Assembly (NCBI RefSeq): GCF_001750725.1
Contig: NZ_CP017279.1
Coordinates: 4,464,001-4,528,000, forward strand
DNA: 64,000 nucleotides
Reading direction: 5' to 3'
From: Enterobacter ludwigii
GTDB taxonomy: Bacteria; Pseudomonadota; Gammaproteobacteria; Enterobacterales; Enterobacteriaceae
In this document: one piece after another, positions 48,191 to 61,230 of the stretch
How positions within the stretch are numbered: position 1 is the first letter of the stretch
How the letters are laid out: each line of letters starts with the position of its first letter
Made by a program: the position numbers and the translations under genes
The notes under the pieces: model-generated
The model's database searches: none
What the model was told of the DNA's origin: nothing
The model's input: only the letters and a program-made list of their open reading frames with translations

Positions 48191-49365
48191 GCGTGATTAT
48201 CGTTGGCGGCGGGATGACCGGAGCCACGCTGGCACTGGCCATCTCGCATTTTACGCAGGGAAAACTGCCGGTGCATCTGGTGGAGGCCGTTGCGCCAGAG
48301 GCCTCTGATCACCCCGGTTTTGATGCCCGCGCCATTGCACTGGCGCAGGGTACCTGTCAGCAACTCTCACGCATTGGCATCTGGCAGGCGATAGCCGACT
48401 GCGCGACGGCGATTAAAACCGTTCACGTCAGCGATCGCGGTCATGCCGGTTTCGTTACTCTGGATGCGCATGATTACCGTATAGATGCGCTGGGCCGGGT
48501 CGTGGAGCTGCACGACGTCGGGTTACGCCTGTTCCGCCTGCTTAAGGATGCGCCAGGCGTGACCCTGCATTGCCCGGCGCGTGTGGCCAGCTTTAGCCGC
48601 AGTGACGCGTCGGTCAACGTGGTGCTGGATAACGGTACCGTCCTTGAAGGTCAGCTTCTGGTAGCGGCAAACGGTTCGCGCTCTTCGCTCGGCACGCAGT
48701 GCGGCGTGGAGTGGCGACAACAGCCCTACGGGCAGGTGGCCGTCATTGCTAACGTTTCGACAGCGGGCGCTCACAACGGCCGCGCTTTTGAGCGTTTTAC
48801 CCAGCATGGCCCGCTGGCGATGCTGCCCATGTCCCACGATCGCAGTTCGCTGGTGTGGTGCCATCCGCAGGACAACGCGGCTGAGATACAGACCTGGTCT
48901 GACGAACGTTTTTGTACCGAGCTGCAAAAAGCCTTTGGCTGGCGGCTGGGACGTATTACCCACGCGGGAAAGCGGAGCGTATACCCGTTGTCGCTGACCA
49001 CCGCCTCGCAGTCTATCTCCCATCGCATGGCGCTGGTCGGCAATGCCGCGCAGACATTGCATCCCATCGCCGGGCAGGGGTTTAACCTCGGGCTTCGCGA
49101 CGTGATGAGCCTGGCAGAAACGCTTTCGCAGGCGTGGAGCGAGCAAAAAGACTGTGGTGCCTGGTCGGTGCTCAGCCATTACCAGAAGCGACGCCGGGCA
49201 GATAAAGAGGCGACGATTGGTGTGACGGATGGTCTGGTGCACCTGTTTGCCAATCGCTGGGCACCCCTGGTTGCAGGCCGCAATCTTGGGCTGATGGCGA
49301 TGGAATTATTCATTCCGGCACGTGACGTGCTGGCGCAGCGGACTCTTGGTTGGGTCGCGCGTTAA
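48187..49365 (+). CDS. ubiH: UbiH, 2-polyprenyl-6-methoxyphenol hydroxylase
   Basis: 392 aa, the E. coli length. FAD monooxygenase adding the C1 hydroxyl in ubiquinone synthesis. The dinucleotide fold IIVGGGMTGATLAL (4-17), the DG-type motif at VAANGSRSSLG and the GNAAQTLHPIAGQGFNLGLRD segment (about 281-301) are present. It is joined to pepP by an ATGA overlap. Confidence 0.95.
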   Translation: MSVIIVGGGMTGATLALAISHFTQGKLPVHLVEAVAPEASDHPGFDARAIALAQGTCQQLSRIGIWQAIADCATAIKTVHVSDRGHAGFVTLDAHDYRIDALGRVVELHDVGLRLFRLLKDAPGVTLHCPARVASFSRSDASVNVVLDNGTVLEGQLLVAANGSRSSLGTQCGVEWRQQPYGQVAVIANVSTAGAHNGRAFERFTQHGPLAMLPMSHDRSSLVWCHPQDNAAEIQTWSDERFCTELQKAFGWRLGRITHAGKRSVYPLSLTTASQSISHRMALVGNAAQTLHPIAGQGFNLGLRDVMSLAETLSQAWSEQKDCGAWSVLSHYQKRRRADKEATIGVTDGLVHLFANRWAPLVAGRNLGLMAMELFIPARDVLAQRTLGWVAR

Positions 49366-49377
49366 GGAGTTATCACC

Positions 49378-50580
49378 GTGCAAAATGTTGATGTCGCCAT
49401 CGTTGGCGGCGGAATGGTAGGACTGGCGCTGGCCTGTGGTTTACAGGGCAGCGGCCTGCGCGTTGCGGTACTGGAGCAAAACGTACCTCAGCCTGTCGCG
49501 CAGGACGCGCCGCCGGAACTGCGCGTCTCGGCAATCAATGCGGCCAGTGAAAAGTTGCTGACGCACCTTGGCGTCTGGTCAGAGATCGTGGCGCAGCGTG
49601 CCAGCTGTTATCACGGCATGGAAGTGTGGGACAAAGACAGCTTTGGTCATATCGCGTTTGATGATGAAAGCATGGGCTACAGCCATCTGGGACACATCAT
49701 CGAAAATGCCGTTATCCACCATGCTCTGTGGCAAAAAGCGCAGTCCTGCAGCGATATCACGCTGTTGGCACCGGCGCAAATCCAGCAGGTCGCCTGGGGA
49801 GAAAACGACGCCTTTATCACCCTGCAAAGCGGTGACATGCTGACCGCGCGACTGGTTGTGGGCGCTGACGGTGCCAACTCCTGGCTGCGTAACAAGGCGG
49901 ATATTCCGCTGACGTTCTGGGACTATCGCCATCATGCTCTGGTGGCAACGATTCGCACTGAAGAGCCGCACGGTGGGGTGGCGCGCCAAATCTTCCACAA
50001 TGACGGCATTCTGGCATTCCTGCCGTTGAGCGATCCGCACCTGTGTTCGATTGTCTGGTCTCTGGTTCCTGATAAAGCGCAACAGATGCAGGAGGCGACT
50101 CCCGAGGCGTTTAACCAGGCGCTGTGCGTCGCGTTTGATAACCGTCTTGGGCTATGCACCCTTGAGAGCGAGCGGCTGGTGTTCCCGTTAACCGGACGCT
50201 ATGCGCGTCAGTTTGCGGCGCACCGTCTGGCGCTGGTGGGTGACGCGGCGCATACGATCCATCCGCTGGCCGGGCAGGGCGTGAACCTTGGCTTTATGGA
50301 CGCGGCAGAGCTGGTTGAAGAGTTGCGTCGCCTGCATCGCGAAGGCAAAGATATCGGCCAGCATCTCTATCTGCGTCGCTACGAACGCAGCCGTAAGCAC
50401 AGTGCAGCGGTGATGCTGGCAGGCATGCAGGGTTTCCGTGAGCTGTTTGCCGGCGCGAATCCAGCGAAAAAACTGCTGCGCGACCTCGGCCTTAAACTTG
50501 CCGATACCCTTCCAGGCGTAAAACCTCAACTCCTTCGCCAGGCGATGGGTCTTAACGACCTGCCGGACTGGCTGCGCTAA
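49378..50580 (+). CDS. ubiI: UbiI, 2-polyprenylphenol C5-hydroxylase
   Basis: 400 aa with a GTG start at 49378 (AAGGAG 8 bases upstream), as in E. coli. FAD monooxygenase of ubiquinone synthesis and paralogue of the adjacent UbiH. AIVGGGMVGLALA (8-20), VGADGANSWLR and GDAAHTIHPLAGQGVNLG are intact. It is the last gene of the run. Confidence 0.95.
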   Translation: MQNVDVAIVGGGMVGLALACGLQGSGLRVAVLEQNVPQPVAQDAPPELRVSAINAASEKLLTHLGVWSEIVAQRASCYHGMEVWDKDSFGHIAFDDESMGYSHLGHIIENAVIHHALWQKAQSCSDITLLAPAQIQQVAWGENDAFITLQSGDMLTARLVVGADGANSWLRNKADIPLTFWDYRHHALVATIRTEEPHGGVARQIFHNDGILAFLPLSDPHLCSIVWSLVPDKAQQMQEATPEAFNQALCVAFDNRLGLCTLESERLVFPLTGRYARQFAAHRLALVGDAAHTIHPLAGQGVNLGFMDAAELVEELRRLHREGKDIGQHLYLRRYERSRKHSAAVMLAGMQGFRELFAGANPAKKLLRDLGLKLADTLPGVKPQLLRQAMGLNDLPDWLR

Positions 50581-50645
50581 TCTAGACCCCCGTCACACTT
50601 TGTTTTCCCGGCCTCTGCGCCGGGGAAATTCGCTCGTTTGAAATA

Positions 50646-50686
50646 ATCTAATTTCACCGCATTTTTCGCATTAGAAAATCTAATCT
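50646..50686. promoter_or_regulatory. GcvA-type binding region upstream of gcvT
   Basis: Three copies of the GcvA core CTAAT lie close together: 50648-50652, 50670-50674 (as ATTAG) and 50680-50684. The 430-base gap 50581-51010 is AT-rich and free of genes, as at the E. coli gcv operon where GcvA, Lrp and CRP act. No glycine riboswitch was seen. Confidence 0.6.
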
Positions 50687-51010
50687 TACTATTTTTATGT
50701 TACGGAAATTCCGCCCGTTTTTCCGCATGAAATATCACCATCTGCTAAATCCTGTTAGAGCAATGTTAATTTTATGCGGGTTTAATCGCAGTTTGCCAGT
50801 GAATAACTCTGTAAGCTTTTTCGTGTTTTTAGGTCATAAGCTAATGTGATGACCCGTTTTACCTTATGGTTAATCGCCGGTTTCGGTGGTAAGTTCAGGT
50901 AAAAGAGAACGTTTGCGTCGGGGTCCAGAAAGCGATCGCGGCGCCGGGTTTCGTGGCACTGTTCAGGTGTGCGAAACGCAAGACAGCCCTGCTTATTCAA
51001 CGAGGAAAAG

Positions 51011-52105
51011 ATGGCTCAACAGACTCCTTTGTACGAACAACACGTGTTATGCGGCGCACGCATGGTGGACTTCCATGGCTGGATGATGCCGCTGCACTAC
51101 GGCTCGCAGATTGATGAGCACCACGCGGTGCGCACCGATGCCGGTATGTTCGACGTGTCACACATGACGATTGTCGACCTGCATGGCAGCCGCACCCGGG
51201 AGTTTTTACGTTATCTGCTGGCAAACGACGTCGCCAAACTGAAGACGCCAGGCAAAGCGCTCTACACCGGCATGCTGAATGCCTCCGGCGGCGTAATTGA
51301 TGACCTCATCGTCTATTACTTCTCTGAAGATTTCTTCCGCCTCGTTGTAAACTCCGCCACCCGCGAAAAAGACCTCTCCTGGATTACCCAACACGCTGAA
51401 CCTTACGCCATCGACATCACCGTCCGCGATGATCTGTCGCTGATCGCCGTGCAGGGGCCGAACGCGCAGTCTAAAGCCGCCTCTCTGTTCACCGATGAGC
51501 AGCGTAAAGCCACCGACGGCATGAAGCCGTTCTTCGGCGTACAGGCAGGCGATCTGTTTATCGCGACCACCGGCTACACCGGTGAAGCGGGCTATGAAAT
51601 TGCCATGCCGAATGAGAAAGCCGCCGATTTCTGGCGTGCGCTGGTGGAAGCCGGCGTTAAGCCGGCAGGTCTGGGCGCGCGCGATACGCTGCGTCTGGAA
51701 GCCGGTATGAACCTCTACGGGCAAGAGATGGATGAAGGCGTGTCACCGCTGGCGGCCAACATGGGCTGGACCATCGCCTGGGAACCGGCTGACCGTGAGT
51801 TTATTGGCCGTGAAGCGCTGGAAATGCAGCGTGAAAAGGGCACTGAACAACTGGTAGGCCTGGTGATGACCGAGAAAGGCGTGCTGCGCGGCGAGCTGCC
51901 GGTGCGTTTTACAGATGCTGACGGCAACCCGCGTGAGGGCGTGATCACCAGCGGTACCTTCTCCCCGACGCTGGGCTACAGTATTGCACTGGCGCGTGTT
52001 CCGGCGGGCATTGGCGAAACGGCAGTGGTGCAAATCCGCAACCGTGAAATGCCGGTCAACGTGACCAAACCGATTTTTGTTCGCGCCGGTAAGCCGGTCG
52101 CCTAA
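51011..52105 (+). CDS. gcvT: GcvT, aminomethyltransferase of the glycine cleavage system
   Basis: 364 aa from ATG 51011 ([11 protein letters not shown]), preceded by GAGGAAA; the frame to 50969 is not needed. Transfers the methylene group from the aminomethyl-lipoyl H protein to tetrahydrofolate. [31 protein letters not shown], and [13 protein letters not shown] with the catalytic Asp are present. First gene of gcvTHP. Confidence 0.97.
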   Translation: MAQQTPLYEQHVLCGARMVDFHGWMMPLHYGSQIDEHHAVRTDAGMFDVSHMTIVDLHGSRTREFLRYLLANDVAKLKTPGKALYTGMLNASGGVIDDLIVYYFSEDFFRLVVNSATREKDLSWITQHAEPYAIDITVRDDLSLIAVQGPNAQSKAASLFTDEQRKATDGMKPFFGVQAGDLFIATTGYTGEAGYEIAMPNEKAADFWRALVEAGVKPAGLGARDTLRLEAGMNLYGQEMDEGVSPLAANMGWTIAWEPADREFIGREALEMQREKGTEQLVGLVMTEKGVLRGELPVRFTDADGNPREGVITSGTFSPTLGYSIALARVPAGIGETAVVQIRNREMPVNVTKPIFVRAGKPVA

Positions 52106-52128
52106 TCATTTTTATCAGGAGAACTTCA

Positions 52129-52518
52129 ATGAGCAATGTGCCAGCAGAACTGAAATACAGCAAAGAACACGAGTGGCTGCGCAAAGAGGCGGACGGCACT
52201 TACACCGTAGGGATCACCGAGCATGCGCAGGAGCTGCTGGGCGACATGGTGTTTGTTGACCTGCCTGAAGTCGGCGCATCCGTGGAAGCAGGCGATGACT
52301 GCGCCGTGGCCGAGTCCGTAAAAGCGGCTTCTGATATCTACGCTCCGGTAAGCGGTGAAATTGTTGCCGTGAACGACGCCCTGAGCGACTCCCCGGAGCT
52401 GGTGAACAGCGAGCCTTATGAAGGCGGCTGGATCTTCAAGATCAAAGCCAGCGACGAATCGCAGGTCGCCGCGCTGCTGGATGCCACCGCGTACGAAGCG
52501 CTGTTAGAAAACGAGTAA
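52129..52518 (+). CDS. gcvH: GcvH, lipoyl carrier protein of the glycine cleavage system
   Basis: 129 aa, the E. coli length. The lipoyl-lysine is Lys65 in [17 protein letters not shown]. It shuttles the aminomethyl group between the P, T and L proteins. It is 23 bases after gcvT with TCAGGAG upstream. Confidence 0.97.
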   Translation: MSNVPAELKYSKEHEWLRKEADGTYTVGITEHAQELLGDMVFVDLPEVGASVEAGDDCAVAESVKAASDIYAPVSGEIVAVNDALSDSPELVNSEPYEGGWIFKIKASDESQVAALLDATAYEALLENE

Positions 52519-52524
52519 GCCTTA

Positions 52525-52607
52525 ACCCTCTCCTCTTTGGGGGAGGGTAGGGTGAGGGGAACAGACGACACCCTCACCCCAGCCCTTTCCCTCCGGGAGA
52601 GGGAGAA
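52525..52607. repeat. GC-rich intergenic palindromic repeat, copy 5
   Basis: Two hairpins side by side: ACCCTCTCCTCTTTGGGGGAGGGT, then CCCTCACCCCAGCCCTTTCC with a GGAGAGGGAG arm; the outer blocks GGGTGAGGGG and CCCTCACCCC also pair. It lies between gcvH and gcvP inside the operon, and so could affect the relative mRNA levels of the two. Confidence 0.7.
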
Positions 52608-52642
52608 AACACATTCACTGCACGTTTCAGGAACCATCGCTC

Positions 52643-55516
52643 ATGACACAGACTTTAAGCCAGCTTGAAAACCGTGGCGCCTTCATTGAACGTCACATTG
52701 GGCCGGATGCTCAGCAACAGCAGGAGATGCTGAAGACAGTTGGCGCGGATTCATTAAATGCACTGATCGGCCAAATTGTGCCAAAAGACATCCAGCTTGC
52801 CACGCCGCCTCAGGTGGGTGAAGCCACCACTGAATTCGCCGCTCTGGCGGAGCTGAAGGCGATTGCCGGCCTGAACAAGCGCTATAAGTCTTACATTGGC
52901 ATGGGCTACACCAACGTGCAGTTACCTCCGGTTATTCTGCGTAATATGCTGGAAAACCCGGGCTGGTACACCGCCTACACCCCGTATCAGCCAGAAGTTT
53001 CTCAGGGCCGTCTGGAAGCGCTGCTGAACTTCCAGCAGGTTACGCTGGATTTGACCGGCCTGGATATCGCGTCCGCTTCACTGCTGGATGAAGCCACCGC
53101 CGCCGCCGAAGCAATGGCAATGGCGAAGCGCGTGAGCAAACTGAAAAATGCCAACCGCTTCTTCGTGGCAGCGGACGTGCATCCGCAAACGCTTGATGTG
53201 GTTCGTACCCGTGCCGAAACCTTTGGTTTTGACGTGATTGTCGACGACGCCGACAAAGTCCTCGATCATCAGGATGTGTTTGGCGTGCTGCTGCAACAGG
53301 TCGGCACCACCGGCGACGTTCACGACTACAGCGCACTGATTGCTGAGCTGAAGGCCCGCAAAGTGGTTGTCAGCGTCGCGGCTGATTTTATGGCGCTGGT
53401 CCTGCTGACGGCTCCAGGTAAACAGGGCGCGGATATTGTTTTCGGTTCTGCACAACGCTTTGGTGTCCCGATGGGCTACGGTGGCCCACATGCGGCGTTC
53501 TTTGCCGCAAAAGATGAATTCAAACGCTCCATGCCTGGCCGTATCATCGGCGTTTCAAAAGATGCTGCCGGTAATACCGCGCTGCGCATGGCAATGCAGA
53601 CTCGCGAGCAGCATATTCGTCGCGAGAAAGCGAACTCCAACATCTGTACCTCGCAGGTCCTGCTGGCCAATATCGCCAGCCTGTACGCTGTCTTCCACGG
53701 TCCGGTTGGCCTGAAACGCATTGCCAGCCGTATTCACCGTCTGGCGGATATTCTGGCCTGTGGTCTGCAGCAGAAAGGCCTGAAACTGCGCCACGCCCAT
53801 TACTTTGACACGCTGTGCGTTGAAGTGGCTGACAAAGCCGCGGTGCTGGCTCGTGCTGACGCGGCAGAGATCAACCTGCGTAGCGACATCCATAACGCGG
53901 TAGGCATTACCCTGGATGAAAGCACTACCCGCGAAGATATCGTAAACCTGTTTAACGTCTTGCTGGGCGATGCGCACGGCCTGGATATTGATACGCTCGA
54001 TAAAGATGTCGCGCTCGACAGCCGCTCTATCCAGGAAAGCATGCTGCGTGATGATGCGATCCTGACTCACCCGGTGTTCAATCGCTACCACAGCGAAACC
54101 GAGATGATGCGCTATATGCACTCTCTGGAGCGCAAAGACCTGGCGCTGAACCAGGCGATGATCCCGCTGGGCTCCTGCACCATGAAGCTGAACGCTGCGG
54201 CAGAGATGATCCCAATCACCTGGCCTGAATTTTCCGAGCTGCACCCGTTCTGCCCACCAGAGCAGGCGGAAGGTTACCATCTGATGATCAACCAGCTCTC
54301 CGACTGGCTGGTGAAGCTGACCGGTTACGATGCACTCTGCATGCAGCCAAACTCCGGGGCGCAGGGGGAATACGCGGGCCTGCTGGCAATTCGTCACTAT
54401 CACGAAAGCCGCAATGAAGGGCATCGCGATATCTGCCTGATCCCAAGTTCTGCGCACGGCACCAACCCGGCGTCTGCCCAGATGGCGGGTATGGAAGTGG
54501 TGGTGGTGGCTTGCGACAAGAATGGCAACATTGACCTGGCCGATCTGCGTGCGAAAGCCGAGCAGGCGGGCGAAAAACTCTCCTGCATCATGGTGACCTA
54601 CCCGTCCACCCACGGTGTGTACGAAGAGACCATCCGTGAAGTGTGTGAAGTGGTCCATCAGTTCGGCGGTCAGGTTTATCTCGACGGTGCGAACATGAAC
54701 GCACAGGTTGGCATTACCTCTCCGGGCTTTATCGGCGCGGATGTGTCGCACCTGAACCTGCATAAAACCTTCTGTATTCCACACGGCGGTGGTGGTCCGG
54801 GTATGGGCCCAATCGGTGTGAAAGCACACCTGGCGCCGTTTGTCCCAGGCCACAGCGTAGTGCAGATTGAAGGCATGTTGACCCGTCAGGGCGCGGTCTC
54901 TGCGGCACCGTTCGGTAGCGCCTCAATCCTGCCCATCAGCTGGATGTACATCCGCATGATGGGCGCGGAAGGGCTGAAGCAGGCAAGCCAGGTGGCTATT
55001 CTCAATGCTAACTACATCGCAACGCGTCTGAAAGAAGCGTATCCGGTGCTCTACACGGGCCGTGATGGTCGCGTGGCGCACGAGTGCATCCTCGATATCC
55101 GTCCATTGAAAGAAGAGACAGGTATCAGCGAGCTGGACATTGCTAAGCGTCTGATTGACTACGGATTCCATGCGCCAACCATGTCGTTCCCGGTGGCGGG
55201 TACGCTGATGGTTGAACCCACCGAGTCTGAAAGCAAAGTTGAGCTGGACCGCTTTATTGACGCGATGCTGGCTATCCGCGCTGAAATCGACCGCGTGAAA
55301 GCCGGTGAGTGGACGCTGGCTGATAACCCGCTGGTTAACGCACCGCACACCCAGAATGAGCTGGTCTCCGGGTGGGAGCACGGTTATACCCGTGAGCAGG
55401 CGGTGTTCCCGGCTGGCATAGCAAACAAATACTGGCCGACCGTGAAACGTCTCGATGACGTTTACGGTGACCGTAATCTGTTCTGCTCTTGTGTGCCAAT
55501 GAGCGAATACCAGTAA
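52643..55516 (+). CDS. gcvP: GcvP, glycine decarboxylase (P protein)
   Basis: 957 aa, the E. coli length. PLP enzyme that decarboxylates glycine and passes the aminomethyl group to GcvH. The PLP lysine is in [19 protein letters not shown] (about 700-718); [15 protein letters not shown] and the [12 protein letters not shown] substrate loop are present. The C-terminal domain is complete. A strong terminator follows. Confidence 0.97.
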   Translation: MTQTLSQLENRGAFIERHIGPDAQQQQEMLKTVGADSLNALIGQIVPKDIQLATPPQVGEATTEFAALAELKAIAGLNKRYKSYIGMGYTNVQLPPVILRNMLENPGWYTAYTPYQPEVSQGRLEALLNFQQVTLDLTGLDIASASLLDEATAAAEAMAMAKRVSKLKNANRFFVAADVHPQTLDVVRTRAETFGFDVIVDDADKVLDHQDVFGVLLQQVGTTGDVHDYSALIAELKARKVVVSVAADFMALVLLTAPGKQGADIVFGSAQRFGVPMGYGGPHAAFFAAKDEFKRSMPGRIIGVSKDAAGNTALRMAMQTREQHIRREKANSNICTSQVLLANIASLYAVFHGPVGLKRIASRIHRLADILACGLQQKGLKLRHAHYFDTLCVEVADKAAVLARADAAEINLRSDIHNAVGITLDESTTREDIVNLFNVLLGDAHGLDIDTLDKDVALDSRSIQESMLRDDAILTHPVFNRYHSETEMMRYMHSLERKDLALNQAMIPLGSCTMKLNAAAEMIPITWPEFSELHPFCPPEQAEGYHLMINQLSDWLVKLTGYDALCMQPNSGAQGEYAGLLAIRHYHESRNEGHRDICLIPSSAHGTNPASAQMAGMEVVVVACDKNGNIDLADLRAKAEQAGEKLSCIMVTYPSTHGVYEETIREVCEVVHQFGGQVYLDGANMNAQVGITSPGFIGADVSHLNLHKTFCIPHGGGGPGMGPIGVKAHLAPFVPGHSVVQIEGMLTRQGAVSAAPFGSASILPISWMYIRMMGAEGLKQASQVAILNANYIATRLKEAYPVLYTGRDGRVAHECILDIRPLKEETGISELDIAKRLIDYGFHAPTMSFPVAGTLMVEPTESESKVELDRFIDAMLAIRAEIDRVKAGEWTLADNPLVNAPHTQNELVSGWEHGYTREQAVFPAGIANKYWPTVKRLDDVYGDRNLFCSCVPMSEYQ

Positions 55517-55540
55517 TCGTTCCGCGGTTATAATGTGTAC

Positions 55541-55576
55541 AGGCCGGGTCAGCGTTAACGCTACCCGGCTTTTTTT
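55541..55576 (+). terminator. Terminator of gcvTHP
   Basis: AGCCGGGT-type stem: GGCCGGGT and ACCCGGCT arms, with an inner palindrome AGCGTTAACGCT, then seven T residues. It ends just 15 bases before the ygfF ATG, so ygfF needs readthrough or a promoter inside this short gap or upstream. Confidence 0.88.
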
Positions 55577-55590
55577 ATAAGGAGACATAG

Positions 55591-56334
55591 ATGGCAATTG
55601 CACTGGTCACCGGCGCCAGCCGCGGTATTGGTAAAGCCACCGCGCTGCAGCTGGCGCGCGAAGGCTACACCGTGGCGGTGAACTATCACCACAACATTAA
55701 AGCCGCGACGGATGTGATCACGATGATTACCGACGCGGGGGGCACCGCGTTTGCCGTGCGTGCAGATATCAGTGATGAAGCTCAGGTGCTGGCGATGTTC
55801 GACAGTATCGATCGTGAAGCCGGACCGCTTACCGCACTGGTGAACAACGCCGGGATCCTGTTTGAACAATCCACGATTGAACACCTCTCCGCTGAACGGA
55901 TCAACCGCGTGTTAGCCACGAACGTGACCGGTTATTTCCTCTGCTGCCGTGAAGCGGTAAAACGCATGTCGTTCAGACATGGTGGCAAAGGCGGCGCGAT
56001 CGTGAACGTGTCATCCGCGGCATCGCGCCTCGGTGCTCCGGGTGAATATGTGGATTACGCCGCGTCCAAAGGTGCTGTTGATTCGTTGACGACGGGATTA
56101 TCGCTGGAAGTGGCAGCGCAAGGGATCCGCGTAAACTGCGTGCGTCCCGGGCTGATTTACACCGAGATCCATGCATCTGGCGGTGAGCCGGGCCGGGTGG
56201 ATAGGGTCAAATCCATGCTGCCTATGCAGCGTGGCGGTCAGCCGGAAGAGGTGGCGCAGGCGATTGTCTGGCTGCTGAGCGAGAAAGCCTCGTATGTGAC
56301 GGGAAGTTTTATTGAACTGGCGGGTGGGAAATAA
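55591..56334 (+). CDS. ygfF: YgfF, SDR family oxidoreductase
   Basis: 247 aa, the E. coli length. Classical SDR with TGASRGIGKA (7-16), NNAG, and the catalytic Ser and Tyr-Lys in VNVSSAASRLG and YVDYAASKGAVD. Substrate not known; relatives include glucose 1-dehydrogenases. In E. coli it lies between bglA and yqfA; here it is on the other side of bglA, directly after gcvP. AAGGAG precedes the start. Confidence 0.93.
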   Translation: MAIALVTGASRGIGKATALQLAREGYTVAVNYHHNIKAATDVITMITDAGGTAFAVRADISDEAQVLAMFDSIDREAGPLTALVNNAGILFEQSTIEHLSAERINRVLATNVTGYFLCCREAVKRMSFRHGGKGGAIVNVSSAASRLGAPGEYVDYAASKGAVDSLTTGLSLEVAAQGIRVNCVRPGLIYTEIHASGGEPGRVDRVKSMLPMQRGGQPEEVAQAIVWLLSEKASYVTGSFIELAGGK

Positions 56335-56338
56335 ACAT

Positions 56339-56363
56339 CTCCTCTCCCCATCGGGGAGAGGAG
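56339..56363. terminator. Hairpin between ygfF and bglA (palindromic repeat, copy 6)
   Basis: CTCCTCTCCCC-ATC-GGGGAGAGGAG, a perfect 11-base stem between convergent genes, followed by AAAAGCG. Its core matches the recurring GC-rich repeat of the window, and it may serve as a terminator in both directions. Confidence 0.65.
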
Positions 56364-56370
56364 AAAAGCG

Positions 56371-57897
<1,527 letters not shown>

Positions 57898-57920
57898 TCA
57901 CATCGAAAAAACAGGGTGTT

Positions 57921-58658
57921 TTATTCTGTCAGTTTCTTCGCCAGTTTCCGGCCAAGCGATTCGAGAATATAGATGACGGGTATTTGTGTGGTGATATCGT
58001 ACACGCCGCCTATCCGTGTCTGAGGGACATGCCAGGAGAGGTTAAAGTCCGCGAGCTTTGCCAGGCGCGAGTGCTCGTGGCTGGTAATGGAGAGCACTTT
58101 GCAGCGATGCAGGCTAAACTGGCTGGCAAAGCGCAGGATCTCTTCCGTTTCACCGGATACCGACAGCACAATCGCCAGCGCGTTTTTAGCCATATCATTG
58201 GTGACCGGGAAATAAGGATCGTCGATGTGGTTGCTGAATTTACCGATATTCGAAAAGAAGCGTGCGCCATATTTTGCCAGCGAGCCAGACGTGCCCGCGC
58301 CGACAAATATAATACGTTCGGAAGATAAAATAATATCGACCGCCTCATCTAATAAAGCATCGAACTCTTCGTTATTAACGCCTTTAAAGAAGCTGATAAT
58401 TTCACTGGCACCAAAATTTGCCTGCTGAGGTTCGTTCTGCTCTAAATAGAGCTTAAAGCGCACGCGGAATTCAGAGTAGCCTTCGCAGTTGAGTTTGCGG
58501 CAAAAGCGCAGGATAGTGGTCGTTGAGACGCCGGCCGCATCCGCCAGCTCGCGGATGGTCATGTACATGACTTTGTCACGATTTTTAATGACATAGTTGT
58601 AGACCATCATTTCCAGATTATTGAGACTGGCAATGGCGGCGTGGGTGAACATACTCAC
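57921..58658 (-). CDS. MurR/RpiR family transcriptional regulator
   Basis: 245 aa. N-terminal helix-turn-helix of the RpiR type (MTIRELADAAGVSTTTILRFCRKL in two parts, about 33-56), then a SIS phosphosugar-binding domain (about 100-235; IIFVGAGTSGSLAKYGARFF and AIVLSVSGETEEIL). Such proteins respond to sugar phosphates. It lies 116 bases upstream of bglA and points the same way, so control of bglA by a phosphorylated glucoside is plausible. E. coli has no regulator at this spot. An inner Met (58652) is an alternative start. Confidence 0.85.
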   Translation of the reverse strand: MSMFTHAAIASLNNLEMMVYNYVIKNRDKVMYMTIRELADAAGVSTTTILRFCRKLNCEGYSEFRVRFKLYLEQNEPQQANFGASEIISFFKGVNNEEFDALLDEAVDIILSSERIIFVGAGTSGSLAKYGARFFSNIGKFSNHIDDPYFPVTNDMAKNALAIVLSVSGETEEILRFASQFSLHRCKVLSITSHEHSRLAKLADFNLSWHVPQTRIGGVYDITTQIPVIYILESLGRKLAKKLTE

Positions 58659-58876
58659 AATGGCGAAACTCTCATTCAGACATCATTTATCCATCATAAC
58701 ATGCAGCGAGTCGGCAGGATCCAATTTTATGCCCTTGATTCTTAATGATTAAATTTTAATGTGAACAAATGTTAGGTGAATAATTTGTTTATGTTCATGA
58801 TTTATAGATAAAAATTATGTTTGTGAAATTATTTTAGCTAACAGGTGTTCACTGGAATCATTCTCAGTTAGCATAG

Positions 58877-59578
<702 letters not shown>

Positions 59579-59629
59579 TTTCAGAACGTTGATCTTCTTG
59601 CCTCAGCCCTCTCTTTGTGAGAGTAAGCA

Positions 59630-59663
59630 AAAAAAAACGGTAACCGTCAGGTTACCGTTTTTT
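59630..59663. terminator. Bidirectional terminator between yqfA and ygfZ
   Basis: AAAAAAACGGTAAC-CGTCAG-GTTACCGTTTTTTT, a strong stem with T-runs both ways, between convergent genes. E. coli has yqfB in this place; only this hairpin remains here. Confidence 0.9.
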
Positions 59664-59688
59664 TATCTCGTCGCCGGGCAATGACGCC

Positions 59689-60669
59689 TTACTCTTCCAG
59701 CGAATACGGCAGTGGCTCAATGCTCAGCGTATTGGCATCGTCACGCACGCGGAACACGCTGTCGGCTTCCATATCGTTGTTCATGACGGCCTGAACCAGA
59801 AGGCGGCCATCATCCAGTTGAACTGCGGCTAACACCGTGCCGGTACGGCGCCAGTTCTCGCCCATCTTCAGCTCTAAATCTTCACCAGCGTCAGGCACGC
59901 GGCTGGCGTGGCCCGTCAGGGTCCACAGTGCGCGTTTGTTGGCTCCGCGGAATTTGGCGCGTGCCACCATCTCCTGGCCGGTATAGCACCCTTTCTTAAA
60001 GCTAATGCCACCCAGCGCCTGCAGGTTGGTGGCCTGAGGAATGAACTGCCCGCTGTTTGCGGCGTCAATCACCGGCAGACCGGCTTCAATGTTCAGCGCC
60101 AGCCACTGTTGGCTGTTATTAAACTGGGCTTCACCACGCAGCGCCTCGGTGACGCGTTCGGCGGTCGCGGTATCCGTGACTAACAGAAAGCGTTCCGCCG
60201 GGTGTTCAAACCACAGGATAGACGTTGCGCCTTCGCTGACGACCTGTTTCTGGGCATCCGGGAGTTCACTGAACAGATTTTTCAGCGCCGCACGGGCCTG
60301 GAAGCCTGCCACGCCCAGCAGAACGTGTTCATCATCCGCGGCGATAGTGACTTTTGAGAAGACCGCGTATTTTTTCAGCTCGGTGAGCTGCGCGTCCCGC
60401 AGGCTGCGGCGCTCAATGAAGGCAAAACCCTCCTGACGACGGAACAGGCGCAGGTTGCTCCACATCTTCCCTTTTGGATCGCAGTGTGCGACCAGCAGAT
60501 GCTGATGTTCGTCCATCTGGCTGACGTCGGCGGTTACCTGGCCCTGCAGGTATTTTTCGCTGTCTGCACCGGTGAGTGTCGCCAGCGCCCAGTCATCAAG
60601 AGTAATAAGCGTCAGCGGCAGACGCGCAGAGGCGGCGGGCTGGCGAGGAGAAAATGGTGTAAAGGCCAT
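59689..60669 (-). CDS. ygfZ: YgfZ, folate-binding Fe-S cluster assembly / tRNA modification protein
   Basis: 326 aa, the E. coli length. Homologous to GcvT in fold; helps maturation of some Fe-S enzymes, including MiaB-dependent tRNA thiomethylation. The diagnostic KGCYTGQE motif with its essential Cys is present (about 226-233), as is LQGQVTADV near residue 40. Confidence 0.94.
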   Translation of the reverse strand: MAFTPFSPRQPAASARLPLTLITLDDWALATLTGADSEKYLQGQVTADVSQMDEHQHLLVAHCDPKGKMWSNLRLFRRQEGFAFIERRSLRDAQLTELKKYAVFSKVTIAADDEHVLLGVAGFQARAALKNLFSELPDAQKQVVSEGATSILWFEHPAERFLLVTDTATAERVTEALRGEAQFNNSQQWLALNIEAGLPVIDAANSGQFIPQATNLQALGGISFKKGCYTGQEMVARAKFRGANKRALWTLTGHASRVPDAGEDLELKMGENWRRTGTVLAAVQLDDGRLLVQAVMNNDMEADSVFRVRDDANTLSIEPLPYSLEE

Positions 60670-60963
60670 AACGATATCCTTAATTGCTTAACGCTTTGAT
60701 AATGCCTAATGGTAAAAGAGCCTGCTGGCATTGCAAGCGCTTTCAACAGGCCATTTGTGCCATAACCCGGTTATGCGTAGCGCCACGCAAAATAGTGTAA
60801 TCCGCTGTCTTTATAGGGTTTATTGTGGAAGCGCGCTCGTGGTTCGCAATATTCCAGTAAAGAAACGGTCAAAAACACGTTACACTAGCTGGTGTCCCCG
60901 CAGAGAAATCAAGAACACTGGACGGGGTGCCGACTGTGCCAAACGTAATGCAGGAAACAGAAC

Positions 60964-61230
60964 ATGGATATTAACAACAAGGCCCGTATTCACTGGGCGT
61001 GCCGTCGCGGCATGCGTGAACTTGATATTTCCATCATGCCTTTCTTCGAATATGAGTATGACAGCTTAAGCGATGATGATAAGCGTCTGTTTGTTCGCCT
61101 GCTTGAGTCTGACGATCCTGATTTATTTAACTGGCTGATGAATCACGGCAAACCCGCCGACACCGAGTTGCAACGGATGGTGCAATTAATTCAAACACGG
61201 AATCAGGAACGTGGTCCTGTGGCAATCTGA
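60964..61230 (+). CDS. sdhE: SdhE, FAD assembly factor (antitoxin CptB)
   Basis: 88 aa. Promotes covalent flavin attachment to SdhA and FrdA. The RGMRELD motif (about 17-23, with Gly-Met-Arg-Glu) is intact, and a small acidic helical protein follows the family length. It overlaps the start of cptA by 20 bases. The 293-base gap to ygfZ shows no further gene. Confidence 0.94.
   Translation: MDINNKARIHWACRRGMRELDISIMPFFEYEYDSLSDDDKRLFVRLLESDDPDLFNWLMNHGKPADTELQRMVQLIQTRNQERGPVAI

Noticed and set aside
50581..51010. Possible glycine riboswitch ahead of gcvT
   Set aside because: No tandem aptamer pattern was seen; CTAAT motifs point to GcvA control as in E. coli.
53555..54853. 432-codon open frame opposite gcvP
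   Set aside because: Antisense shadow of gcvP with no signal of a real protein family.
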